Below the pieces are notes generated by a model. The model did no database searches and was not told the origin of the DNA. It was given only the letters and a program-made list of their open reading frames with translations. A program made the position numbers and the translations under genes. This document shows, piece after piece, positions 24,355 through 38,500 of a stretch of 64,000 nucleotides of DNA (position 1 is the stretch's first letter; every line of letters starts with the position of its first letter). Origin of the DNA: Thunnus maccoyii (lineage: Eukaryota > Chordata > Actinopteri > Scombriformes > Scombridae); contig NC_056555.1 of assembly GCF_910596095.1 (NCBI RefSeq), positions 9,797,501-9,861,500 of the forward strand, given 5' to 3'.

Positions 24355-24740
24355 CCCAAATTTATTCTGAAGCATGGCAATGACCCCAAACATACAGCCA
24401 GAGCCACAAAGAACTATCCTCAGCGACTGGTATGTTACAGAGCCCTGATCTCAATATCATCGAGTAAGCCTGGGATTACATGAAGAGCCAGAGACAACCT
24501 CAATCTACAGAAGAACTGTGGCAAGTTCTCCAAGATGCTTTGAGTAATCGACCCGCCAAGTACCTTGAAAAACTATGTGCAGGTGTACCGAGGAGAACTG
24601 CTGCTGTTTTAAAGGCAAAGCTGTTCACACTAAATATTGATTTGATTAAGGTTTCTTCTGTTTACTGAACTTTGTATGAAGTTAATTGAAAAATAAAATC
24701 TATTCATGACATTTTAAAGATTCTGCATAAAGTATTCTGT
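24355..24740 (+). mobile_element. Tc1/mariner remnant, 3' part of the transposase
   Basis: The translation shows ILKHGNDPKHTARATKNY in one frame, then in another SPDLNIIE, an internal stop, and WDYMKSQRQPQSTEELWQVL and CAGVPRRTAAVLKAK. These are the second and third catalytic regions of a Tc1 transposase, shifted in frame. The DNA after the stop (tgaactttgtatgaagttaatt) matches the minus-strand copy near 2170-2200, so both belong to one family. Confidence 0.87.
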
Positions 24741-24744
24741 CAAT

Positions 24745-26160
24745 TAACGTAAAAAACGTGCCATACTAAATTATATCTCTGAATGATACTACAGTGGTGA
24801 TAATAATTGGGTTTGTTTGTAGAGTACCTTGAGCTTTTGTTTATAAAGTGGTTGTATCGGTTTTAAAATGGAAACTCCAATTTGGGACCAAATTGTAACG
24901 TGATAGTGAAAATGTGAGAAAGTCATTGCGTGCGTGTACAGTTTTGCAGCATCTAGATAAGTTCTAATAAGTCTGAAGTTATAGACAAACTATAATGCAT
25001 TTACAAATGATTTATCAACAAATAATAAAGCCATTCCCAACAAGCTTAGCCCTCATTAAAGTATGGTTATGCCTAGTAAAAGTAAGTAGTAAAATAATTC
25101 TCATGATGATATCTCAAAACGTGATTACTGTCTTATATTTTTGTCTTTGCCTTCACACAAAGAAAATAGGATTTTTACAAAAATAATTATCATTATATAA
25201 CAAAGTCAAATGTATATGATATTTTTCTTACCATCAATATCTTCCACAACTGCTTGTAAATGATCCAAGACCTTTCCTTTTAGCTAAATAGCTTTCATCT
25301 GAAATAGTTAGAAGGGCACCGCCCCGTGACATCATGCAGAAGTGTAATGAAACACAATAGTGAGTTTTTAAAAACACACCAGACGACTGAGCTCCACCAA
25401 AATATGTGGAGACTTTTTGGTTTTTTTAATGTGAGCAACTCCCCATTGGTTTTCCTTTTTGGGTTTCCTCCAAATGATTCTATCGAGACTCAGCCGCCCA
25501 CGCATCCGTTTTTATATCAACAGCCAGACACCCATAAATGTCTAATGCGCCTGTGGGGCTCAGTGTCACCAAGTTAAAGGGCTGTTTAGTTGTTTTTCAT
25601 TTAAGAGATGGAACAATGAGATTAGTCAACCGGCCGTCTTAGCACTTACTACACGGACTGTGAAGCGCTTATTCTAGATGAAAGTGCTGGCACTGCATAA
25701 TGCTCTCAGTGGGTCTCTACAGCCTACAGCTATAGGCCGGTTTTACCTTTAACCTGCTGTCAGCCGCTGTAAGCTGCTCATCCTACACTGTAAGAATTAT
25801 CCATCTCTGCTCATCCTGCACTGCAAAAAAGGAGCCTTGAAATTTTGTTTCGCCTAAATTTATTCATATCTGTTCCTTAAAAAAATAGAATTATACTTAT
25901 GTTCAATGAAGTTACGTGCGGGTTACAGAAAAGGCGATAATAGCCTAAATTGGCCTAAATTAATTCAAGCATGACTCCTGTATTAGACGAGTGAGTCAGA
26001 AAAAAAAATCGGAAAAATTTAAATAGCAAGGGCGAAAAATGACATCTCATATGACTAGACGTTTTAATATATTATTCTATTATGTCATGCATTTAAAGTT
26101 TGTATCTAGATATAAGCTTGGAGACCATGCATAGAGCGAACACTTTTTGCAGTGTGCGTT
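24745..26160. other. Gene-free stretch upstream of ppm1h
   Basis: AT-rich DNA without a recognisable exon or repeat family. Base composition shifts to GC-rich from about 26160 onward, where the ppm1h promoter region begins. Confidence 0.5.
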
Positions 26161-26530
26161 CACGGACGCGTCACATGACCCGTTAATCGCTCGTGTATTT
26201 CCGCTTTCAAGACGGCCGAGCTGTTATCAATGACTCTCCATGGGGGTGTGCTGGGTTTTACCTGAAGCATCATTGCTGTTTTCATCATCCTCCCCTGCTG
26301 CTGCAGCCGCCGTGTCCGCTCTGGATGAATGAGACCATAACCATCTGAGGGTCTCCTCCTCCTCCTCCTCTTCCTCCTCCTCCTCCTCCTCTTCATCCTC
26401 CGCCGCCGCCTCTTGTTCTCCATTGAGCCTGTCGTCGACCAGCGCGGCCGAGCTGGGGGGGAATCCGGGCAAAGGGAGCCGCGGCGCCGCGCACCGGCCG
26501 ACGGACGCCCCGCCGCGACGCGCCACCAAC
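26160..26530 (+). promoter_or_regulatory. ppm1h: CpG-rich promoter and 5' UTR of ppm1h
   Basis: A sharp rise in GC and CpG content marks a CpG island that continues through exon 1 to about 26800. It contains an imperfect (CTC)n run at 26355-26402 and CCGCCGCC runs. The long open frames on the minus strand here (poly-Glu/Arg) are by-products of this composition. No TATA box is apparent. The transcription start cannot be placed from sequence alone. Confidence 0.6.
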
Positions 26531-29500
26531 ATGCTCACACGGGTCAAGTCCGCCGTGGCCGGGTTCATGGGTGGAATCATGGCCGGTGGCAGCTCCGGTG
26601 CAGGGGGCAACCCCGGCTCGGAGCTTCCGCTGAAATTCCCATATATGAGACCCGAGTTCCTTGGACTGTCTCCGGATGAGATCGAGTGCTCCGCGGACCA
26701 CATAGCCCGGCCCATCCTCATCCTGAAGGAAACCAGAAGATTACCTTGGGCCACCGGATACGCTGAGTAAGTAACCCGGCGGCAGCGGCTCTCAAAGCGA
26801 CTGCTGTGCCATCACGGTGGCATTAAATGTGAAGCATCTGCGTTCAGTCTTATGAAGGCCCAAGTACTTGCAGGTGTTCATCACAACTGTTTATTTCACT
26901 GATTTGCGCTTCCTCAGCTTGAAATAAGGGCGTTACACCTGCACACTTGGGTCCCACTTACATGAAAAGACTTGGAACAAAAGCTGCACCTGTTGTGACC
27001 TCCTACATCCATCCATCTCCAACATGGCTTTTGCATGCACCCTCCAAGCTCTAAATCACATTCAAATTGCGAGAGCCCAAGCTGGGTTTCACATGCAAGA
27101 GGATGATGCACCTTCTACCTGCAGCATCTGGATATTTGGTCTACAGCTGTGCTCTATTCATGGCTAACTGTGTCTCAGTGAGAGGTTGTATGTCAACAGC
27201 CTCCAGATCCAGTTCAAAAAGATGCAAACTCACATTGTGGCTCAGCTTTCCTGACTAGTTTTTGACACCCGTTGCGGTTCTGAAAGTTTGCCGCTGTTTG
27301 TTGAGGGAATGAAATGAAATCCTACTCAACTGTATGCATTTCATTGCAGGGTCTGACAGCATCAACGTAGCAGAAAGACATCTGCGCTCTTATATTCAGA
27401 TACACAAATCTGATATTAAAAACGCACAGAAACCCAGAACACTGAAGATTTGCTGATTCTACAAATACTAACTCATTTACAAGCGCAGCATAGCAGCTTT
27501 CCACAGTGTGCTGCTCAAATCTGCCTGGTTGAGTGTGCAGAAATAGTTTTATAAGTGTCCAGACTTGTGGCATGGTCAGTATTTTAAAAAAAATGTAATA
27601 TCAAATAGATAGCTTGAGAAAATGCACCTCTAATGGCTTGGGCTGCATTCACACCAAATCCAGCAATGTGGCACTTCCCTGCAGGGTTGTGCGGAGGTGT
27701 TGGCGCATCACTACATGGCCTATTTGTGTGATGTCATGTCGTAAATTTTAATAAACTATAATATGAACTTATAATAACAATAATAATAATAATAATAACC
27801 AGGATGCAAGGCCTATCATTACGATGGGTTTAAAACTGGTGCACAAGGCCAAATTGAGTGAGTAGATGGTAACATATTGTTACACTCCATTGTGTTTTGG
27901 TCATTCATGCTGCTAGCATTTGCTAGCCATGCTGATAGTAGCACAAGTAGAAATACTAACCAGAAATCCCAACTTGAAGAGCGATACAACGCCAAGCGAG
28001 TGCATGACGATTAATGTCTTTGTACTCCCTCGTGGCAGGGTTGTACAGCTCTGGAAAGATCATCACAGCGGCAAGTCTCTCTTCCATCTTGACAGTTGCT
28101 TGGTAAACAGTGGAGTGCTACATGGTAAACAAGGTTCTTCTTCCCATCATTTTCAGTCTGATCACTGGCTTACATGATCGGCTACCGCATGTCGGGTTGC
28201 ATTTTGACAAAAGTTGACTCCGACTGAACTTCTTGCCAGACAACCACTGCGTTTTTTTGCTCAGCCCCTCCCGTAGCGTAAATGCACCGCCCCCATTCAA
28301 ATGAACGGGAGGACTGCCGTTTTTCACACATTTCTGGATTTGGTGTGAATGCAGCCTTAATGATGATGATGTTGCTGGAGTGCTACACTGTGCAGCACGA
28401 AGCTCCTGATTTCAACTTGACAGAGAAAGTTTATGGGCCTTTTTACATTTCCCGTCATGTTGATGTTCATGTTTTCTCAAGTAAAAATCTAATCTGCTGC
28501 GTCACCACCCTAAGTACAATAAATAAGCAGGAAATTTCTTTTTAAATACTGATGAAAGGCCCTATCAGTAGTTAAACAAAGCATCACAGGAACCTGATAC
28601 AGAGACAGATTGACTTGAGCTGATGAATATATTTTGTACTAACTTGCCGCTCATGTTTGTTCTGGAGAGAAAAAGAAATCACAACACTTGGCAACCCACA
28701 TGTCTTTAAACACTTGAACACAAAAAACACAATCTCACTCTCCACCCTGATACCAGTAGTGTGTTTGCTTAACATTTTCTTGTGAATGAAGGAACAAATC
28801 AGGAACTCAATGCTAACTAAAGAATAACTATCACATTATTCAAGGATAAGAGCAGGATGTGAGTGTAGATACTTTGTTAATGAACCATTGTCTAACAGTT
28901 AGTTTCTAGATAGCTGTGAAACTACGTACTGGCTTTCTTAATTTTATCGTTATCGTTCCACCCATTGCATTGTCCTAACAAGCTCAATAATGCACCATCA
29001 GTTCATGAAAAACATCATCATATTCATCATTCCTATTTTTGGGTAAGATTTGCTGACTCCTGTAAGATTTTCCTCTCACAGTGATTAATTCTTTTTTAGG
29101 AATATCTACTCTCGCCCACTGGATCGTAATAGAATAATACTGAGAAAATTAGAGACATCTGGAAAATATTCCGAGGGAGAGATATTCCTCAATAGCTATG
29201 TCTGCAAGGACACTTTTTTCTTTTTCTGTCTCACACACACACACACACACACAGATACTCAGAGCAGGCATGAAGTGTCTCTTTGGGGCCGGTGTGGTTA
29301 ATGAGTACAGCTCGTATCAGCATTTATCTGTAATTAAAGCCTCCTGTGTTGTCATTACAGCAGCCGCTTTGGCTCTCACCTCTCCTACCTCACACCTAAC
29401 CTCATTCTACACTTGTTACAACAAAACAGCAGGATAGCAGCTCTACAGTTGGTGATGCCTGTCGGACCACCACTTTGGCCCAGACTGAAATATCTCAACA

Positions 29501-32500
29501 ACTATTGGATGGATTGCCATGAAATTTTGTAAACATATTTATGTCTGCCTCAGAATGAATTGTAATAACTTTTTATGATCACTTAAAGATCCCCTCCAGA
29601 CATGTTTTTAAAGGTGCAGTGTGTAGAATTTAGTGGCATCTAGCGGAACGAACTTGGCAGAAAGGGAATATAATATTCATAAGTATGTTTTCATTAGTGT
29701 ATAATCACCTAAAAATAAAAATCATTGTGTTCTTGTTACCTTAGAATGAGCCCTTTATATCTACAGAGGGAGCACAGAGAAACTTTCCATTTTCAGCAGA
29801 TGAATGTGAAAACAGCTTTCTAGTGTCAAACTCTACACATACATCATTCTGCACAGTGAAGCTCAAACGTTCAACTGTAGACAAGAAGCAAAACATTGTT
29901 TCATGGCCAAATACTTGCAAAACTAATGGCATTACCTTCAGCCTCAGCTGCTTAATGCTAATTAGCAAATATTAGCTAACACGCTAAATTAAGTAGATGA
30001 TAAATTTGATGATCATTATACCTGATAAACATCAGCATGTTAGCATTCTGACCAGAGGCGCCGTGCCCCCTCAAATATTTGAGATTGGATGGGGTTAGAA
30101 ATTGTTCCATTCTGTTTTCATAAGTGTTTTTAGTGAGTGTTAAACAAAAGTCGTTTTTCTGTATGTTTTTATTTGCATTGAACTCTGCCTGCTACACACA
30201 GTGATTTTAGCATCAGTCGTTTTAACTATATCCCACATCAACATTAGTGTTAGCTTGTTGTCCTTTGCTATTATTAGCAGCTAAATTATTGTTTTGTCAA
30301 AACAAATGCAGCACTGAAATGTGTCCTAAAGAGTTCACAGTCTCAATAGCTAAATAGCATAACGCTAAGTAAAAACATTAGTTACGTGTTTGTTAGCTGT
30401 TTTTACTTAAAGTTACTACAAGGAACTTTTAACTGGTTATGAAAGAATGCCTTTGTATGACCCGCATAAGCGAACAAGACCATCAGCAAGAAGACTGGCT
30501 ATTTCTATATAGTTATTCTAAATGCCTGCCACCAAGTCAGAAAGTCAGACCGGAAGAGCCTATGTTTACATTACATGTAGCATTGGGAGTACAAAGAATT
30601 CTATAGAAGCCTATCGGACTATACTGCACGTTGAAAATGACGCTAAAGGGGTACCAAGTGGTCCTGACCAGGCTTCGGTATGTGATGAGTTGGGAGTGAG
30701 AACGGACTGTAAAAAGTGTCATTCATTTCTAGTTCTAGATAGTTACTGATGGGAGGGCACGTGAATCATAAACATAGAAGCCAAAGCAGATAATTACTGG
30801 TAACAACTTGGTTTGTTGTGAAGATCAATGTCCTACTGTTCCCCCTCAAAAAAAAAAAAAAAAAATGACACCCCTGATTGTGACCATGCTATCTTGCTAG
30901 CATCAGTATTTTTGCATTTACAGCCTCACAGAGCTGCTAGCATGGTTGTTGACTCTTGTTTTGCAACAAAGGAAAGGCCAAGATGAATCAGTCATTTAGT
31001 CAAATCTTTTGTGCTTGCCAAAAAGGTCATAATTGTGCCAGAAGTGCTTTGAGCTTGTATTTCTTGTGTAATTACGAAACTCTGAAGATCTGTAAGACTA
31101 AATGCGTTCTGCTGCTGTAAGACACAGATATTTATTGATTTTTAGTGCCTCACAGTCCCATTAGGACTACATATATTTGTTATATAAACCATCCATTCCA
31201 TCCATTCAAACTCTCCCATTTTGCCCTTGTATTTATCAACGGTCGGGTGTTGTGCTATACTGACCGAAATCCGCATGACAAAGTACTGAATTTAGACTGT
31301 TTCAGTATAAGCTGAATGTGTTGCTATTATTGTTCCTTTCATGTACAGAGTTAAACAGAGGCAAAAGCTTTCAACCATTGTGCCTCACCAAATAGTAATT
31401 ACATCCTCGGGGCCGATGTCTGGCCCAGAATCTGTTGCAGAGGGTAGAGAAACAAAGAGGGCATTAGATGTCTGACAATGGAGGGGAAAATTAGGTTTTG
31501 TGCCTAATGGGAGGAAAGCTAATTGTTTGAAATGAAACAAAAATTTAATTGGCAGGGAAATATAATGACTAGATTGGTTGTAAGGGTACTTTCAGTCACT
31601 CACATACAAACACAATGGCACCAGCTGCACCTTCCATGAAACACCGTAACATAATACGATTATTGAGTTGAATGCATTGTAGTCATGAAGGGTGAGGATT
31701 GATTTTGCTGATAGTTTTTACATTCAGGGTTCAAAAGTGCATGTAAACCTGTTTTTTTTTTTTTTTTTTCACATAAACGTATAAAATTAGCAGCGTATGT
31801 TCATAACACGCACACAGGTCATCACATTACTGTGTTTGTTGACAGCTGATTAGATGAAGCAGACAAAGGCTGGATGTCTGCGTATCAACAAGCTCAAAAG
31901 TGGTCGATGCGTCAGGAGCGTTTTATGGCTGTTATAACTCAGAGGGCATTTTCTACTGTAATTATGGGTGCAGTGGTAAAGCATTAGGTTTGAAAGCAGA
32001 GCTGGGTAATCACAGTGACAATCAGCCCTTCTGGACATAATGGCTTTTATACAATGCATGTATGGTAAATGACAAGTTTTAACCAAAGTAGTGTCTGTCT
32101 TAGCTCAGCAGCTCCCTTGATACCGTATGTAGGACACACGTTCATGTTTCGGAGGCTCAAGGGATTCTGCTTTTTATACAGATTTTGGAGAGGACACAGC
32201 TTGAGGTTTTACAGCTCATCCATCAACATGTACTGTAAATGTCTTGTGTCAGATAAGAATAAAAACAAAAGGAAAATCAGCTTGAGAGGGCTTTTTACAG
32301 CTTTACGCTTTCAAATACAAAGTCCTTCTCCTTTTTGAAACCCAGGTAGTATCAAGGACAGGTGCAACAGACAGCTTTCTCTTTCTTTCACTCACTGTGC
32401 GATTCTTTTTCTTTGTCTGTTTTTCAGATTAAAATATTGAATGGGTGTTGGCCATCATTGCAAACAAAAGTATTTGTGGCAACGTAAAAAAAACATGACT

Positions 32501-35500
32501 GCTAGAGTTGCAACGATTACTCAATGGCCAACTATTTTGATAGCTGATTCGTCGTTTTTTAAAGCCAAATTCTCTGCTTCTCAAATGTGAATAGTTTGTG
32601 GTTTAATAGTCTTCTATGACAGTAAACTGAGTATCTTTGGGTTATGGACTGTTGTTCTGGACAAAGGAAGACACTGGAGGACGTCAGGTGGGGAAACCAT
32701 GATCAGCATTTTAGCAATTTAACGATTTCTGGACATATGAACAATTAATAAAGAAAACAATTGTCAGATTGATTGAAAATGAAATTAATTGTTAGTTGGA
32801 GCCTCCATGACACCAAAAAATGGAACATACATAAACCAGACATTGACAAATCTTAACAGTCCTTACCTGTAAGGTCAAAGAAACACATACATACATATAT
32901 GTACTTAAACATACTATATATTCATGCTATTATAATGCATATACTCACATCTGTGTAGTCTCTCTGTGTTTGATTAGCTGTTTCTTTTTCTCTATGACTG
33001 TCCCTCTTTCTCTTTCTATATGAGGTTAACAAGCATTTGAGGCTAAGAACCAACAATGATGTGGCCCAGCAGAAAACAACCTACAGTCTGTGTCTATAAA
33101 TAGTCTTTCCATTTTCTCAACTCACGCATTCGCAACACCCTCCAGAGACGTCTGTCAGACTTGGCGGTCTTATCGGAGCTGTCTCCATAATCTCACTTTT
33201 TTTTCACCATTTATTGGTAGCTCAGTTGCGTTAGCAATCATTAGCTATCATTCAGTGGGTTTACTGTATAATGACCTTTTTAAGATGGCCAGTAACAAGT
33301 TAGTGCTGCAGATTAAGGATTTGTTTGCTTTAACCCAGAAAACCTTTGTGTCAAATTTAGGATGTAGAACTTTTCTCAATAAGTAGAAATGTCAGAGTGA
33401 CATCTACGTTTGCGGATATCAAGGTCATGTCCTTGGTAATTTTGGGGGTTTTATCCACCTATAATTACATGTTTTAATTTAAAACAAGTCTGGACTAGTC
33501 CAATAATAACAATCTACTCCAAAGTATTGGAGTAGATTCCAAACCACAGTCATTGTGGAGCTGTCCCCAATTGTTAGTGGGTTACATGTCTTGGTCTCTC
33601 TCTGCGGTCTGCTTTTTTAAATAAGGCACAAATAAAGCCGAGTAAGGCTGCACGCACATAGCTTTGGGCCTGTATGTACAGTCATAGAGAAACAAAGACT
33701 TCCAGTTCACCCAGAAGCGACTGTCCCGATGCATCAGGAGAGCAGTACCACAAACAAGCTCTCCTATTTGATCTTCATCAGGAACAGGAAACATACAAAG
33801 CCAGCTGCTTCGTTGGGTTCACAGATACAAACCTCAGGCTGTGGCTCTGACTAATTGTTGTGATCCTGCAGTGAGCCCTAATAACTATGAAAGACTCCAG
33901 TAACGTTTCATCCAACAAAAAGCATCTGATGTCGGCTTTCATTCAACCGCTCGTTCCAGACCACAGCTGTCAGACTGGTAAATCCCAGCAAGGGGTGCAT
34001 CTGTTACTTGTAGCAAAATTTTACTCGCCATAGAGGAAAAAAAGTCTGTTGCTAAATATGATTTTTATATAACAAGACTTCTGAATGGCTGTAGATAAGT
34101 TACCAAGCAAAGCCTAAATTATGACTCAGCCTGTATTTATCATGTCCATCTAACCCTCCATTACCCCCTCCTTCCTCCTGCAGGGTGATTAATGCTGGTA
34201 AGAGTGCGCTGAATGAGGACCAGGCATGCTGTGAGGTGGTAGTGGCGAGAAGGAGGCCAATGAGCTACTGCCCCCCCTCCACGCCCAGCAAGACGCCCAC
34301 CGCCAAGAGACGCAACTCCCTGCCCAACGGAGAGGGCCTGGGGCTCCGCATGGAGCACAGCAAGCTGGGGGAGGTAAGAGAGTACACAAATACACACTTG
34401 ATTGAATGCCTTCATATAGGCACAAAGGCTGTACAGTGTACATGCATGATGCATTTAGAACCAGCTTTGTTCACAGGCACACACAGAGAGCTGTGACCTA
34501 ACTAGCTTATCAGTAGCCGACAGTCACAGTGTACGTTCACACCATGTGGAATCTTTTGCGTTAGTGTGTTTGGTTTTGGCACATTTTGAAAAAAAAGTAC
34601 AAAGAGTGAGGGCTGAATGATGTGTCTAGCTATGAATTTTTTCATTACTGAATAATCTTCAGATTTTTTTCTCAATCAATTATTTAATCTATTAAAATAT
34701 AAGAAAATGTCCATCACAGTCTCCTATAACCAAAATGTATATCCTTGAAAAATGACAATTCAATCAGAATGGCCTAATTTTCTCTTGATTGGTTTAGTTC
34801 TAGGTGTGTCCTTTTCAAGAGAATGGCCTTTTGCATCACTGAACTGTTATATAATTTGACATTTGCTACTTAAGTGTTTTGAAATAAAGTTCCTGTTTAA
34901 GAGTAAATTTAGTTGACAAACTCAACCATAGCTGACAATGTGACTGAGTTTCTGACATTCATTGCGGATGATCCATCATGCGAAAAACAAAACATCTATA
35001 AGAAGGAAAGTTCAAGGAAAAGTCACCTCATAAGAAGGCAGGTTTCATCAATCCCAGGAGTTCATATTGTATGATAAATGATTAAGATCAAAGTTAAGAA
35101 TATTTCAGTTCAGTGCGTCAGTTTCACTACGTCACTTCCAAAGAAATTTTACCTTCAATTTGGTTTTCTGTCATAGAAAATTGATTGGGCCAAATGAGAG
35201 TGGGTCTAGGCCCAGTGGAAGCAGTCATGTCATTTGTAACTAAGGAATGAGGTCATTCCAATAGCTAGGGAAATTTTTGTTAAAGTTACACCCTCTGCGC
35301 TGCATGGGAAAGCTTGAGCTGAAGTCTTTCAGGGAATTGTTTCAGAAGGTCCAGATATAAGATAAATATAATTGTGAGTTCATGTGATTTCAGTCACTAC
35401 ATCCTGGTGCTATTTTAACAGAACAGAATGCAAAAAAACTAAATATTAAATAAACTGAAGTGAACTTTTTCACTTTGCTTCAGACCAAAAGAAATGAACT

Positions 35501-38500
35501 GCACTCAGTTATGTAAAGGTTGGTATTTGCAAGCCTTAGTTGGAAGTTCAGCTGGAAAAAACTGAACTTTAGTTGACAAAGAATGTGTGTTGCCAGGAGA
35601 GCAGAGTGTACAGTGACACAGATATGTGGGGCTTGGCCTGTTCTTCCCTACAGAGAAAAGATTTGACCTCTGTAGCACCCACACACACTATTGGACAGGA
35701 TGAGTCATGATGTTTCCTCCTAAAGATCTGCTCTCAGAGATGACTCACATCTATTATGAGGTCAATCCAGAGCTTTCTTCCCTTTTTTTCTGGTTGTACA
35801 AATTTTCAGGAAATTACAGAAACATTTTATTTTTACAGTGTTTGTAATGAAGAGGGCTGTAGGATCATTTTGTGTCTACACTGACTCATATTAGTAGTAG
35901 TACAGTGATTTTAGGTCATCCTGCCCTTACTGGAACACAAAACATTACAGCCTCTTTGTAACAGAGGCAAGAAACAGTTGAACTAGTGAATTTGACTCAA
36001 TAAATACAATAAATAATAATGGCTCTGATTGCTGATCATCTTATAGATCCACTCATGGAAACACTGATCTGGCAGTGACAGACAGACGGTGGGTCAGATA
36101 TGTCCTGAAGCCAAAAAAAATGATAATCCCTTTATCTTTTTGGTCAGGATTGTGTTTGAATGTGATTATGTTTGTGAATTTGCTTTGTTACTGTGTGCTG
36201 TTGCCTCTTGATGTGTAATCAACATATGCGTATTTTGTATATGTGTGTCTGCAGGACAGTGAGGGACTGGTATTCCACTACTGGGCCTTGTTCGACGGCC
36301 ATGCCGGTTCAGGTGCGGCAGTTGTCGCTTCCCGCCTGCTGCAGCACCACATCGCCTGTCAGCTCCAGGCCGTCATCGAGATCCTGCGTAACCTGGCCTC
36401 CCTGCCCCCCACCATCATGGGGGAGGAGCCCGACAACAACCCCTACCTCCAGGGAAACACCCCAGGCCCTCACCGCGCCCTGACTCGAGCCGCCTCACTG
36501 CGGGGTGCCACGGGCGCGCCGGGTTCCCCGTGCAGCACCCCGCCTCCCCCTCGCTTCTTCACCGAGAAGAAGATCCAGCACGAGAGCCTGGTGATAGGAG
36601 CCATAGAGAACGCCTTCAAAGAGATGGTGAGAGACACATGCAATTACTTTTTTGGCACAAACGTCCACTTGGACTGAAGGATGAATTGATTTGATTTTGG
36701 TGGTCAAAGGTCGCTGTGACCTCACAAAACACATTTTTTTCCATAACTCAAGAATTCATACACTAATTATGACAAAGTTTGACCCAAATGTCAAATAGGA
36801 TAAAATTATGAAGTGATGACATTTTATATCCAAAAGGTCGAAGGTCAACTTCCTTGTGACATTTTTCCATGTGACATTTTTCCATGTCTTTTCTGGCCAT
36901 TACTCAACACCATAACTCAGAAACAGAAGGGGAGATTGTGACCTTGTTTCACATTTGGTCAGATACTGAATTGGTGACACTAATCTTGGTGCCCACCTTG
37001 AAACTGTGGTGATTGTATAGATCTTCTGTGCTGCCGGGTTGAAGATGTGTGTGAAACATCCATGTTTTAGAATTTGTAGCTTCTTTGCAGCAACATCCAT
37101 ATCTCAAGCTTTGTCTACTGTCATGGCTACAACTTTGTGTTCTATCAGAATCAGCTTTATTGGCCAAGCATGTGAACATATACAAGGATAATACACTTAA
37201 CGCCTTTTATTAAATTCCTTCAAAGTCCTCAGTACAAAAATTATGAGTCTGGACAAACATGGATGTAAACTGCAATTTGACTAGTTGGTGGAGGCATATA
37301 ACCACAAAGTGGTATTTCTAGTTGAATTTTGCCTGACGCTGTTATCTAGAGGAAATGTGCTGTGAGGTTGCAGAAAGGTGTTCATTATCCTCCTGCATCA
37401 GCCCATCATCGGTATTTTTACCACCTACACTGTTCTGCCCTCAGTTCCAAATCCCATCCTGTGAAAATAAATATCCACCTTAACTTACTTAGGCTGCTGT
37501 GACAGTAGTAATACAGTGATTTTAAGTCATTTATTTGTCTTTTTCAGTGATGCCCGCCCTTACTGGAACACAGACGTTTTGTGCTTGTTCTGCCCATTTG
37601 ATGATTTTTCCACTATCAACATATTTTGACATTTATAACAATGGCTGCCGTCACTCGTAAAGACATGGAAAATGGGCACCACCCCTCAAGGACTAAACTG
37701 TTCCAAAATCATTCTAAGCCATTTAGTCATAAGAACAACAGTTTGTCAGTAATTTATTTTGGGCTTTTCTACTTGGTTTACGTTTATACAAATATATGCT
37801 TGTGTTTGTCTGGAGTTAAACACTGAAAAAGTCTGTAATGATTGTTTATGCATAGTAAAAGAAACAGTTGAACTAGTGAATTTGACTCTACAATAAATAA
37901 TAATGGTTCTGATTGCTGATCATCTTATAGATCCACTCATGGAAACACTGATTTGGCAGTGACAGACAGACAGTGAGTCAGATATGTCATGAAGCCAAAA
38001 AAAATTATACATAACAACGGCTGCTGCCACTCGTAAAGAAATGGAAAATGGGCACCACCCCTCAAGGACTAAACTGTTCCAAAATCATCATAAGCCAAAT
38101 AGTCATATGAACAACACAAATGCTGTGAGGTTACAGAAAGGTGTTCATTATCCTCCTGCAGGGATCCTTTGTTTTACTTTACAGTCACAGGTGATTCTGT
38201 CATCAGCCCATCATCGCTATTTTTACCACCTACACTGTTCTGCCCTCAGTTCCAAGTCCCATCCTGTGAAAATAAATATCCACCCTAACTTACTTAGGCT
38301 GCTGTGACATGTTATAGCAGGAAAAGCACAGGTGAAATTAATAACATTAACGATGGTTGCATTGCATTTAGATGAGCCAGTCCGACTGTCCTTGTATTGT
38401 GCTTGCTGGCTCACTGGACTGGCTTACAGCAACACTTATTGGAACAGAACCTTCATTAATGTTATTAGTGACATTAGTTATTAGTGCTTTACACAAGTCA

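Noticed and set aside
26423..26530. Upstream extension of the ppm1h frame
   Set aside because: The frame is open upstream but begins with TTG, with no ATG before 26531; the MLTRVKSAVA start is conserved in vertebrates.
26227..26754. Minus-strand 175-codon frame with poly-Glu opposite ppm1h exon 1
   Set aside because: It is the antisense reading of a GC-rich CTC-type repeat and of the conserved ppm1h exon; no family marks.
35878..38320. CRISPR-like repeated blocks
   Set aside because: The blocks are long, few and irregular in spacing, and lie in vertebrate introns; they are duplications and not an array.
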